From assembly GCA_966112835.1 (NCBI GenBank), contig CBHWEI010000098.1:1-12674 (forward strand): a DNA stretch of 12,674 nt, given 5' to 3'. The position numbers and the translations under genes were made by a program. Shown here one piece after another: positions 1-7,443 of this stretch; position 1 is the first letter of the stretch, and each line of letters starts with the position of its first letter. This DNA is from UBA668 sp966112835. Its GTDB lineage: Bacteria; Actinomycetota; Acidimicrobiia; Acidimicrobiales; Ilumatobacteraceae. Under the pieces are notes generated by a model. That model ran no database searches and was not told where the DNA came from. It saw nothing but the letters and a program-made list of their open reading frames with translations.

Positions 1-243
1 ATCATCACCGTCGCCACCACCACCACCATCGCCGGTCTGAAGGCGTTCGACATCGTCGCCGCCACCACCGGCGGCAACTTCGGCACGAGCACCATCGCCA
101 ACGAGTTCTACCGCGTGTACTTCGTCCAGTCCCGGTCCGGCATCGGCTCCGCGCTCGCGGTGTTGATCTTCATCCTCGTGGTGCCGGTCGTCGTGATCAA
201 CCGTCGGGCCCAGGCCCGCGCAGAGGAGATGATGGCAGGATGA
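1..243 (+). CDS. aglF: AglF-type sugar ABC transporter permease, 3' end only
   Basis: The first 80 codons of the window are the C-terminus of an inner-membrane permease; the gene starts upstream. The fragment reads as the segment after the EAA loop of MalF/AglF-type permeases: a helix, a loop containing GLKAFDIV and NEFYRVYFVQS, then a final hydrophobic helix (about residues 54-69 of the fragment) and a short basic tail. In this family the protein pairs with a second permease, a solute-binding protein and an ATPase to import oligosaccharides. The stop codon overlaps the start of the next permease in an ATGA junction, so the two are probably translationally coupled. The AglF assignment, rather than another MalF-like subgroup, rests mainly on the clear AglG character of the partner. 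Confidence 0.7.
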   Translation: MITVATTTTIAGLKAFDIVAATTGGNFGTSTIANEFYRVYFVQSRSGIGSALAVLIFILVVPVVVINRRAQARAEEMMAG

Positions 244-1328
244 GCGACGCAACTGCTCCCGTCGCGGGCGAGCCGCTCGGCCGCTCCGTCAGTGCCGCCC
301 TCACCAGCCGTTGGGGCCGCTGGGCGGTCTACCTGCTGGTGCTGCTGTGGACCATCCCCACGTTCGGCACGCTCGTGTCGTCGTTCCGCACCGAGCAGGA
401 GGTGAAGACCACCGGCTGGTGGACGTGGTTCAAGGACCCCAGCTTCACCCTCTCGAACTACAAGCGCGTGCTGTCGTCGGCTCCCGGCGAGGACAACATG
501 GGCCACTTCTTCCTCAACTCGGTGCGCATCACGGTGCCCGCCACCATCCTGTCGGTCGGCATCGCACTGGTCGCCGCCTACGCGTTCGCATGGATGAAGT
601 TCAAGGGTCGCGACTGGCTGTTCGTCGTGGTGGTCGGACTGCTCATGGTGCCCCTGCAGATGGCGCTCATCCCGCTGCTGCGCCTGTTCACCGGTGGGGC
701 CCACGTCAGCTACGAGCTCGGTCTGGGCATCGGCATCATCCTGCTCCTGCTCTCGGTCGTCCTGTTCATCCGCTGGCGCGAGGGTTGGCCCGTCGAGCTG
801 TTCATGGCGTTGCTCGGCGTGTTCTTCGTCGCCTACTCGGCGTACAAGATCACCGGCGACGCCGCCGGTGCGCTCACGGTGTTCCCGTACCTCAACCTGG
901 CGAACAGCATCCCGGCCGTGTGGATCGCCCACATCTGCTTCGGTCTGCCGTTCTGCATCTTCATCCTCTCCAACTTCGTGCAGGCCCTGCCGAAGGAGGT
1001 CATCGAGGCGGCCCGGGTCGACGGTGCAGGCCATGCCACGGTGTTCTTCAAGCTCGTCGTGCCGTTGTCGGTGCCGGCCATCGCGTCGCTGTGCATCTTC
1101 CAGTTCATGTACATCTGGAACGACTACCTCGTCGGCAAGGTGTTCGGCGGTGCGGGCGAGAACGTGCCCGTCGTCGCCAAGCTGGCCGAGGTGTCGGGTA
1201 CCCGTGGCCAGTCGTGGCACCTGCTCACCGCGAGCGGCATGGTCGCGATGGTCGTTCCCATCTGTGTGTTCTTCGCTCTCCAGCGCTACTTCGTGCGCGG
1301 CCTGCTGGCCGGCGCAGTGAAGGGCTGA
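240..1328 (+). CDS. aglG: AglG-type alpha-glucoside ABC transporter permease
   Basis: This 362-aa protein is a polytopic inner-membrane permease of the MalG/AglG type. After a hydrophobic helix at residues 28-48 come FLNSVRITVP (91-100), the core helices, the cytoplasmic EAA-type loop EVIEAARVDGAG (253-264) that contacts the ATPase, and an end reading VRGLLAGAVKG. That C-terminus and the N-terminal LWTIPTFGTLVSSFR stretch resemble AglG of rhizobial aglEFGAK systems, which import sucrose, maltose or trehalose. The ATG overlaps the previous stop, with GAGGAG at 223-228 as a plausible ribosome binding site. One oddity is that residues about 153-222 form an extra hydrophobic segment between the VPLQMALIPLLRL helix and the AVWIAHICFGLPF helix, where AglG proteins I know have only a short loop. 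The enzymes downstream suggest a glucoside or sucrose substrate; no binding protein is visible to test this. Confidence 0.85.
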   Translation: MSDATAPVAGEPLGRSVSAALTSRWGRWAVYLLVLLWTIPTFGTLVSSFRTEQEVKTTGWWTWFKDPSFTLSNYKRVLSSAPGEDNMGHFFLNSVRITVPATILSVGIALVAAYAFAWMKFKGRDWLFVVVVGLLMVPLQMALIPLLRLFTGGAHVSYELGLGIGIILLLLSVVLFIRWREGWPVELFMALLGVFFVAYSAYKITGDAAGALTVFPYLNLANSIPAVWIAHICFGLPFCIFILSNFVQALPKEVIEAARVDGAGHATVFFKLVVPLSVPAIASLCIFQFMYIWNDYLVGKVFGGAGENVPVVAKLAEVSGTRGQSWHLLTASGMVAMVVPICVFFALQRYFVRGLLAGAVKG

Positions 1329-1350
1329 CCACTCCCGAAACGGAGCCCCC

Positions 1351-3798
1351 ATGACCATCGACATCGACGATCTCCTCGACCGCGCCACGGTCGAGGAGCT
1401 GGTCGCGCTGACCGCCGGGCGCGACTTCTGGCACACGGTCGCCATCCCGCGCCTCGGCATCCCCGAGATGCGCGTGAGCGATGGTCCCGTCGGCGCCCGT
1501 GGCACCCGCTTCGACGGCGAGGCGTCCATCTGTGCGCCGTGCAGCACGCTGCTCGCCGCCACGTGGGACGTCGATGCCGTGCAGCGCATCGGCGAACTGC
1601 TCGGCCGCGAGACGAAGGCGAAGGGTGCCAGCGTGTTGCTGGCGCCCACGGTGAACATCCACCGCACGCCGGTCGGTGGCCGCAACTTCGAGTGCATGAG
1701 CGAGGACCCGTACCTCACCGCGCGCATCGCCGTCGGCTACGTCCGTGGCCTGCAGTCGCAAGGCGTCGCCAGTTGCATCAAGCACTTCGTGGGCAACGAC
1801 ACCGAGTTCGAGCGCAACACCATCGACTCGCGCATCGACGAGCGCACCCTGCGCGAGGTGTACCTGCGGCCGTTCGAGGCCGCCGTGCGCGAGGCCGGCG
1901 TCATGGCCGTCATGACGGCGTACAACCGCATCAACGGCCCGTGGTCGGCCGACAGCCCGCTGCTGGCGGAAGTGCTGCGCGGCGAGTGGGGTTTCGACGG
2001 TCTGGTCATGAGCGACTGGTTCGGTCTGCACAGCACGGCCGACGCGGTGAAGGCCGGCCTGGACCTGGAGATGCCCGGGCCCACCCTGCAGCGCGGGCAG
2101 CAACTGCTCGACGCCATCGAGCGCGGCGAGGTGACGTTCGACGACGTGCGCACCCTGGCCCGCCGCGTGCTGCAACTCATGCAGCGCACCGGTGCGCTCG
2201 AGGCCGACGGCCCCGGGCCCGAGACCACGCGCCACGACCCCGACGACATCGCCCTGGTGCGCCGCACCGCAGCGCAGGGCATGGTGCTGCTGCGCAACGT
2301 GCCGGCCACCACCGACCACACGGTGCTGCCGTTGCAGCTGCACGGTGTGCGCCGCGTCGCCATCATCGGCCCCAACGCGGCGCTCGGCGAGGTGATGGGC
2401 GGCGGCAGCGCGCACGTCACGCCCACCTCCGTGTCCACGCCGCTCGAGGCACTCACCGCGCACTTCGCCGCTGCGGGCATCGAGGTCGAGCACCAGGCCG
2501 GCTGCCAGATCCACCGGCGCCTGCCCGAGCTCGACCTTCGTCGCTGTGGGCCGGTCGCGGTCGACATCTACGACCACCCCGAAGCCCTCGACGATGCGGC
2601 GGCCACCCCGGTGAGCAGTGGCACCACTGGCACCATGCGCCTCATGTGGGTGGCCGACCCCACCGGCCAGGGCGCGGCGAACCCGGCGTTCGGTGTGCGC
2701 ATCGCTACCGCGTTCACGCCCGACGTGTCCGGCGCCTGGAAGTTCAGCGTCGAGAGCGTGTCGCCGGCGCGCATCCTCCTCGACGGTGTCACCCTCATCG
2801 ACAATGCCGACACCCCGGTCGGCGGCTCGTTCTTCGGCATGGGCCGTGACGAAGTGGTGGCCGAGGTGCAGCTGGAGGCCGGCACCGAGCACCGTCTGGT
2901 CGTCGAGATGCGCCACCACCCGGTGGGCACCGGCATGGGCGGCATCAACGTCGGCGCGCTGGCGCCCGTGGTCGGCGACCTGTTGCGCGATGCGGTCGAT
3001 GCCGCGGCGCGGGCCGACCTGTCCATCGTCGTCGTCGGCACCAACGACAACTGGGAGAGCGAGGGCTGGGACCGCGCCAGCCTGGACCTGCCCGGCGCGC
3101 AGGACGACCTGGTGGCCGCGGTGGCCCAGGTGAGCCCGGCGACGGTCGTGGTGGTCAACGCCGGCTCGCCGGTCACCATGCCGTGGCTCGACCACGTGCA
3201 CGCCGTGCTCATGTCGTGGTTCCCCGGCCAGGAGATGGGCAATACGCTGGTCGACCTGCTGTCCGGCGCCGCCGAGCCACAGGGCCGCCTGCCCGTGTCG
3301 TTCCCGTTCCGCCTGGAGGACACGCCGGCGTTCGAGCACAACCCCGGCCGCAACGGTGTGGCCAACTACCTGGAGGGCCGCCTCACCGGACATGCCTGGT
3401 ACGACACCGTGGGCCGCGAGCCGTTGTTCCCGTTCGGCTTCGGGCTGGGTTACGGCTGCGCCGACATCACCGACGTCGTCGCCGCCGATGCGTTCCACGT
3501 CGAGTGCACGGTGGCGAATGCGGGCGACCGCGACGCGGTGGAAGTGGTGCAGGTGTACGCCCACCAACTGGACCGCGACGGCGTGGCGCGAGACGAGCCC
3601 GTGCAGCGGTTGGTCGGCTTCGCCAAGGTGATCGCACCGGCCGGGTCGTCGCAGCGCGTCACCGTGGCGCTCGACCCCGAGGCCTATCGCCGCTGGAACG
3701 TCGACGAGCACGCGTGGGGCACCGCGTCGGGCCGCCACGAACTGCGCGTCGGTCGATCGTCGCGCGACTTCGTCGCCCGTGTGGAGGTGAGTGTGTGA
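1351..3798 (+). CDS. GH3 beta-glycosidase with inserted PA14 domain
   Basis: This 815-aa enzyme probably releases terminal beta-linked sugars, most often glucose, from imported oligosaccharides. It has no signal peptide and should be cytoplasmic. The N-terminal GH3 barrel (about 1-290) carries GRNFECMSEDP (110-120), KHFVGND (144-150) and the nucleophile D222 in LVMSDWFG. The second GH3 domain starts near residue 300 and is interrupted by a PA14-like domain (about 395-545). It resumes with NDNWESEGWDR (566-575), which should hold the acid/base glutamate. A fibronectin-III-like domain (about 715-805) closes the protein. This order is typical of PA14-containing GH3 enzymes. The ATG has GGAG at 1342-1345. 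The stop overlaps the next gene's GTG. Family membership is secure; beta-glucosidase versus beta-xylosidase or another specificity is not settled by the sequence. Confidence 0.9.
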   Translation: MTIDIDDLLDRATVEELVALTAGRDFWHTVAIPRLGIPEMRVSDGPVGARGTRFDGEASICAPCSTLLAATWDVDAVQRIGELLGRETKAKGASVLLAPTVNIHRTPVGGRNFECMSEDPYLTARIAVGYVRGLQSQGVASCIKHFVGNDTEFERNTIDSRIDERTLREVYLRPFEAAVREAGVMAVMTAYNRINGPWSADSPLLAEVLRGEWGFDGLVMSDWFGLHSTADAVKAGLDLEMPGPTLQRGQQLLDAIERGEVTFDDVRTLARRVLQLMQRTGALEADGPGPETTRHDPDDIALVRRTAAQGMVLLRNVPATTDHTVLPLQLHGVRRVAIIGPNAALGEVMGGGSAHVTPTSVSTPLEALTAHFAAAGIEVEHQAGCQIHRRLPELDLRRCGPVAVDIYDHPEALDDAAATPVSSGTTGTMRLMWVADPTGQGAANPAFGVRIATAFTPDVSGAWKFSVESVSPARILLDGVTLIDNADTPVGGSFFGMGRDEVVAEVQLEAGTEHRLVVEMRHHPVGTGMGGINVGALAPVVGDLLRDAVDAAARADLSIVVVGTNDNWESEGWDRASLDLPGAQDDLVAAVAQVSPATVVVVNAGSPVTMPWLDHVHAVLMSWFPGQEMGNTLVDLLSGAAEPQGRLPVSFPFRLEDTPAFEHNPGRNGVANYLEGRLTGHAWYDTVGREPLFPFGFGLGYGCADITDVVAADAFHVECTVANAGDRDAVEVVQVYAHQLDRDGVARDEPVQRLVGFAKVIAPAGSSQRVTVALDPEAYRRWNVDEHAWGTASGRHELRVGRSSRDFVARVEVSV

Positions 3799-5726
3799 CC
3801 GAGCCGCTCGCCGAGCCGTTCGCAGCCGACACCCTTGCGCGCATCGACGCGCGGGCGCGCTTCTGGACGCCGTTCGTGCGGCCGCTCGTCGAGGCGTTGT
3901 ACGGCCAGGTGGCCGACACCGACGAGCTCGTCGACCAGCTCGTCGCCCGCAGCAGCACCGCGGCGTCGGCCCGGCGCGACTCGCTGCGCCTGCTCGACAT
4001 CGAACGCGAGACCGACCCGGCGTGGTTCCAACGCTCGTCGATGATCGGCTACGTGGCCTACGCCGACCTGTTCGGTGGCACGCTGAAGGGCGTCGCCGAC
4101 CGGCTGGACTACCTGTCCGAGCTGCACGTCCGCTACTTCCACCTCATGAACGTGCTGCGAGCACGGGAGGGTGCCAACGACGGCGGCTACGCCGTGCAGG
4201 ACTACCGCGACGTCGATCCGTCGCTCGGCACCTGGGACGACCTGCAGTTCCTGGCCGATCGGCTGCACGAGCGCGGTGTCAGCCTGTGCCTGGACCTGGT
4301 CATGAACCACACGGCTCGCGAGCACGTGTGGGCCGAACTGGCACGCGGTGGCTCGGCGCGCCACCGCGACTACTACCTGGTGTTCGCCGATCTCACTGTG
4401 CCGGACCAGTACGAGGCGTCGCTGCCCGAGGTGTTCCCCGAGATGGCGCCCGGCAACTTCACGTGGGACGACGATCTGTCGGCGTGGGTGTGGACCACGT
4501 TCAACACGTACCAGTGGGACCTGAACTACGCGAACCCCGACGTGTTCGTCGAGATGCTCGACATCATGCTGCACCTGGCCAACGCTGGGGTCGACGTGCT
4601 GCGCCTCGACGCCGTGGCCTTCACCTGGAAGCGCACGGGCACGAACTGCCAGAACCAGCCCGAGGCGCACCTCATCGCCCAGCTGTACCGGGCGCTGCTC
4701 GCCATCGCCGCTCCGGCGGTGCTGCTGAAGGCCGAGGCCATCGTCGCTCCCGGCGACCTGTTGCCGTACCTGGGCGTGCACCGCCTGGAGCGGCCCGAGT
4801 GCCACCTGGCGTACCACAACCAGCTCATGGTGATGCTGTGGAGCAGCCTCGCCTCGGGCGATGCCGCGCTCGCCGGCACGGCCATGCAGGCGTTGCCCCC
4901 CACGCCTGCATCGGCCGGGTGGGTGAACTACGTCCGCTGCCACGACGACATCGGCTGGGCCGTCAGCGACGCCGACGCCGCCGCGGCGGGCCTCGACGGG
5001 GCCGCGCACCGCAGCTTCCTGGCCCGCTTCTACCGCGGCGACTTCTGGCAATCGTTCGCCGACGGTGTGCCGTTCAGCAGCAACCCCGACAACGGCGACG
5101 AGCGCACGTGCGGCAGCGCCGCGGCGCTGTGCGGCGTGGGCCGGGCGGTGCGCGCCGGTGACCACGACGAGATCGACGCCGCGGTGCGCCGGTTGGAGCT
5201 GCTCTACGGCGTCATGTTCGGCTTCCCCGGCGTGCCGCTCGTCTACATGGGCGATGAACTGGCGCTCGACAACGACCCGTCGTACGCGCTCGACCCGGCG
5301 AAGGCCGACGACTCGCGTTGGATCCACCGCCCGGCGATGCCGTGGAACGTGGCCGAGCGTCGCCATGTGGCCGGCACCATCTCGTACCGGGTGTTCACGT
5401 TCGTCCAGTCGCTGGCGGCCGCTCGGGTGGCCAACCCGGCCATGGATGCGGGCGGCGACGTCACCATCCACCGGCACCCCGACACGGCCGTGTTCGCCTG
5501 GGCCCGGCGCCATCCGGTGCACGGCCGCTTCTACGGCATCGCCAACTTCGCCGCACGTGAGGCCACGGTGCCGGCCGACGCGATGCAGCGGGCCGGGCTC
5601 GTGCAGCCTGTCGCCGTGGTGGGCGACGAGTCGGTGCGCAGCGACGGCGGCGCGCTGGTCGTCGCGCCCTACGGCGTGGTGTGGTTCGTCGACGCCGCCG
5701 ACGCTGCGCTCTGCCCGGCGGTCTGA
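3795..5726 (+). CDS. Amylosucrase-type GH13 glucosyltransferase / sucrose hydrolase
   Basis: This 643-aa protein matches the length and motif order of amylosucrases (GH13_4), which split sucrose, pass glucose onto an alpha-1,4-glucan and release fructose. Visible motifs are: GYAVQDYRDVDP (131-142) just after D129, a likely sucrose-pocket residue; LDLVMNHT (166-173); GVDVLRLDAVAF (265-276) with nucleophile D272; LKAEAIV (311-317) with acid/base E314; YVRCHDDIGW (379-388) with D384; and DDSRWIHRP (505-513) with R508. There is no signal peptide. The start is GTG at 3795, inside the end of the GH3 gene (GTGA overlap); the same frame is open far upstream, but that part is shadow of GH3. GH32 follows after 10 bp. 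The closely related sucrose hydrolases, which do not polymerise, cannot be excluded from motifs alone. Confidence 0.88.
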   Translation: MTEPLAEPFAADTLARIDARARFWTPFVRPLVEALYGQVADTDELVDQLVARSSTAASARRDSLRLLDIERETDPAWFQRSSMIGYVAYADLFGGTLKGVADRLDYLSELHVRYFHLMNVLRAREGANDGGYAVQDYRDVDPSLGTWDDLQFLADRLHERGVSLCLDLVMNHTAREHVWAELARGGSARHRDYYLVFADLTVPDQYEASLPEVFPEMAPGNFTWDDDLSAWVWTTFNTYQWDLNYANPDVFVEMLDIMLHLANAGVDVLRLDAVAFTWKRTGTNCQNQPEAHLIAQLYRALLAIAAPAVLLKAEAIVAPGDLLPYLGVHRLERPECHLAYHNQLMVMLWSSLASGDAALAGTAMQALPPTPASAGWVNYVRCHDDIGWAVSDADAAAAGLDGAAHRSFLARFYRGDFWQSFADGVPFSSNPDNGDERTCGSAAALCGVGRAVRAGDHDEIDAAVRRLELLYGVMFGFPGVPLVYMGDELALDNDPSYALDPAKADDSRWIHRPAMPWNVAERRHVAGTISYRVFTFVQSLAAARVANPAMDAGGDVTIHRHPDTAVFAWARRHPVHGRFYGIANFAAREATVPADAMQRAGLVQPVAVVGDESVRSDGGALVVAPYGVVWFVDAADAALCPAV

Positions 5727-5736
5727 GCGGCGCACG

Positions 5737-6963
5737 GTGACCTCGCCCGCCGCATCGCTGCCGCCGGTGTGGCACCTCGCGCCGCCGTCGGGTTGGATGA
5801 ACGACCCGAACGGCCTGGTGGTCGCCGATGGTCGCTGGCACGCATACTTCCAGCACCACCCCTTCGACGACCGGTGGGGCCCGATGCATTGGGGCCATGC
5901 GAGCAGCGCGGACGGCCTGCGCTGGGAGCGCCACCCCATCGCACTCCGGCCCGACGAACTGGGCACCATCTTCAGCGGCTCCATCGTGGTCGACCGCGAC
6001 GATGTCGCCGGTTTCGGCACCGGCGCGTGGCTGGCCTTCTTCACCCACCACACCGACACGCGGCAGTCCCAATCCGTCGCGTGGAGCACCGATGGTGGCA
6101 CGACGTGGACGAAGTACGCCGGCAACCCGGTGCTCCCGGGCGAGGTCGCCGACTTCCGTGACCCGAAGGTGTGCCGCCTGCCGGACGGGCGCTGGTGCAT
6201 GGTCGTGTCGTTCGCGGACCACCTCGCGTTCTACGCCTCCGACGACCTGCTGCAGTGGGACCGCATCGGTGAATTCCGCGACGACCTCGGCCCAGGGGTG
6301 GGCAACTGGGAGTGCCCGGACCTGGTGCCCCTGGCCGACGGTCGGTGGTTGCTGATGGTGAGCCTGTCGACCGGCGGCGTGCAGGGGCACAGTGGCACCG
6401 TGGTACTGGTCGGCGAGTTCTCCGACGGCACCTTCGTCGCCGACGGCGCCCCGCAGCGGCTCGACCACGGACCCGATTGCTACGCCTGGCAGACCTTCCA
6501 CGGCACGCCGGCCGACGAGATCCTCGGGATGGCCTGGGCGAACAGCTGGGCCGTTGCCCACGAGGTGCCGTCAGCGGGTCGACGAGGGGTCATGACCCTG
6601 CCGCGACGGCTCTGGCTGGACGCGGCCGGCAACGTGTGGCAGTGGCCGGCCGTCGACCCGCCCCAGGACGAGGGCGGGGCGATGTGGATCGACGCCGAGG
6701 GCGACGTGGCGGTGCGCGTCGAGGCGAACGGCGGTACCGATGGCGCCGTGTCGGTGCGGGTGCACGACGGCATGGTGACGGTCGAGCGATCCGGCACAGT
6801 CGCGGCCGGCTTCGACGGAAGGTTCACCGCGCCGGTCCGCGAACCCGGCCCAAGTCTGGTCGTGGTCGATCACGGTCTGGTGGAGGTGTTCGCGGGTGGG
6901 GGGTCAGTGGCGATCACGGCGCAGGCCGTGCTCGGTCCGGCGCCGGTCGTCATGCGCCGCTGA
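5737..6963 (+). CDS. GH32 sucrose/fructan hydrolase (invertase or levanase type)
   Basis: This 408-aa enzyme belongs to glycoside hydrolase family 32, which removes fructosyl units from sucrose, sucrose-6-phosphate or fructans. The three family carboxylates are present: the nucleophile D23 in WMNDPNG (20-26), the stabiliser D142 in FRDPKV, and the acid/base E192 in WECPDL. The beta-propeller covers about 11-300, followed by a short beta-sandwich-like domain (about 315-405) with LVEVFAGGG (381-389). At 408 aa it is shorter than many relatives (roughly 450-500), mostly in the C-terminal domain. The absence of a signal peptide suggests a cytoplasmic enzyme. The start chosen is GTG at 5737, 10 bp after the amylosucrase stop; no strong ribosome binding site is visible, so coupling to the upstream gene is likely. 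The transport system beside it is an ABC type, which favours unphosphorylated sucrose as substrate. Confidence 0.9.
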   Translation: MTSPAASLPPVWHLAPPSGWMNDPNGLVVADGRWHAYFQHHPFDDRWGPMHWGHASSADGLRWERHPIALRPDELGTIFSGSIVVDRDDVAGFGTGAWLAFFTHHTDTRQSQSVAWSTDGGTTWTKYAGNPVLPGEVADFRDPKVCRLPDGRWCMVVSFADHLAFYASDDLLQWDRIGEFRDDLGPGVGNWECPDLVPLADGRWLLMVSLSTGGVQGHSGTVVLVGEFSDGTFVADGAPQRLDHGPDCYAWQTFHGTPADEILGMAWANSWAVAHEVPSAGRRGVMTLPRRLWLDAAGNVWQWPAVDPPQDEGGAMWIDAEGDVAVRVEANGGTDGAVSVRVHDGMVTVERSGTVAAGFDGRFTAPVREPGPSLVVVDHGLVEVFAGGGSVAITAQAVLGPAPVVMRR

Positions 6964-7036
6964 CCGCGAGGTTGGGACCAACGGCCCGTGCGAAGCCCCC
7001 TGGTGGGAGTGGCAGACTTCCATCACCCGCGACACC

Positions 7037-7041
7037 GGAGG
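7037..7041 (+). promoter_or_regulatory. Ribosome binding site of the ACT protein gene
   Basis: GGAGG lies 6 nt before the ATG at 7048. It decides the start, because the frame is open further upstream to a GTG at 6988 without such a site. Confidence 0.7.
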
Positions 7042-7047
7042 TTGGAC

Positions 7048-7443
7048 ATGGCGGTCGACATCATGATCGAAGTGGAGAACAAGCCGGGCGAGCTGGCCAA
7101 GCTCGCCGCTGCCGTCAGCGACGCCGGTGTGAACCTGGCCGCCGCGACGTTCACCGGCAACGGCGACTCAGCGCAGCTGCACATCCTGGTGAAGCACGCC
7201 GAGCCCGTCCGGCACGCTCTTGCCATCACCCACGCCGAGCTCCACCCGGTCGAGCGTGAGGTCGTGGTGGTCGAGATCGGCGACAACCCCGGTTCGCTCG
7301 CCGACCTGGCCCGCGAGATCGCCGATGCCGGCGTCAACATCGACACCGTCTACGTCGCCACCAACAACCGCGTCGTCTTCCACAGCAAGGACATGGACGG
7401 GTTGCGCAAGGCCCTCGGCAGCCACGCCACCCACCTCCACTGA
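7048..7443 (+). CDS. Stand-alone tandem ACT-domain protein
   Basis: This 131-aa protein consists of two ACT-like modules and nothing else. The first covers about residues 1-58 (VDIMIEVENKPGELAKLA, then DAGVNLAAAT) and the second about 68-125 (REVVVVEIGDNPGSLADLA, then DAGVNIDTVYV). Each has the alternating strand-helix pattern and the NPG/KPG turn at which ACT domains bind amino acids or other small ligands. No catalytic or DNA-binding domain is attached, so it may be a small regulatory subunit or sensor; its partner is unknown. It lies 84 bp after the GH32 stop with its own ribosome binding site, and is probably not part of the sugar operon. Its 3' 276 nt are overlapped in antisense by the open frame of the MFS gene. 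Domain identity is firm; the role is not. Confidence 0.85.
   Translation: MAVDIMIEVENKPGELAKLAAAVSDAGVNLAAATFTGNGDSAQLHILVKHAEPVRHALAITHAELHPVEREVVVVEIGDNPGSLADLAREIADAGVNIDTVYVATNNRVVFHSKDMDGLRKALGSHATHLH

Noticed and set aside
1225..3738. Very long open frame on the opposite strand of the GH3 gene; similar long antisense frames exist across 108-6560.
   Set aside because: In GC-rich genes the aligned antisense frame rarely meets stops. The translations are low-complexity R/A/G/H/V-rich and match no family, while the + strand genes are unmistakable.
6971..6982. GTTGG-GA-CCAAC inverted repeat after the GH32 gene, as terminator or operator.
   Set aside because: The stem is only 5 bp with a 2-nt centre, too tight for a hairpin, and there is no T-run or clear promoter beside it.
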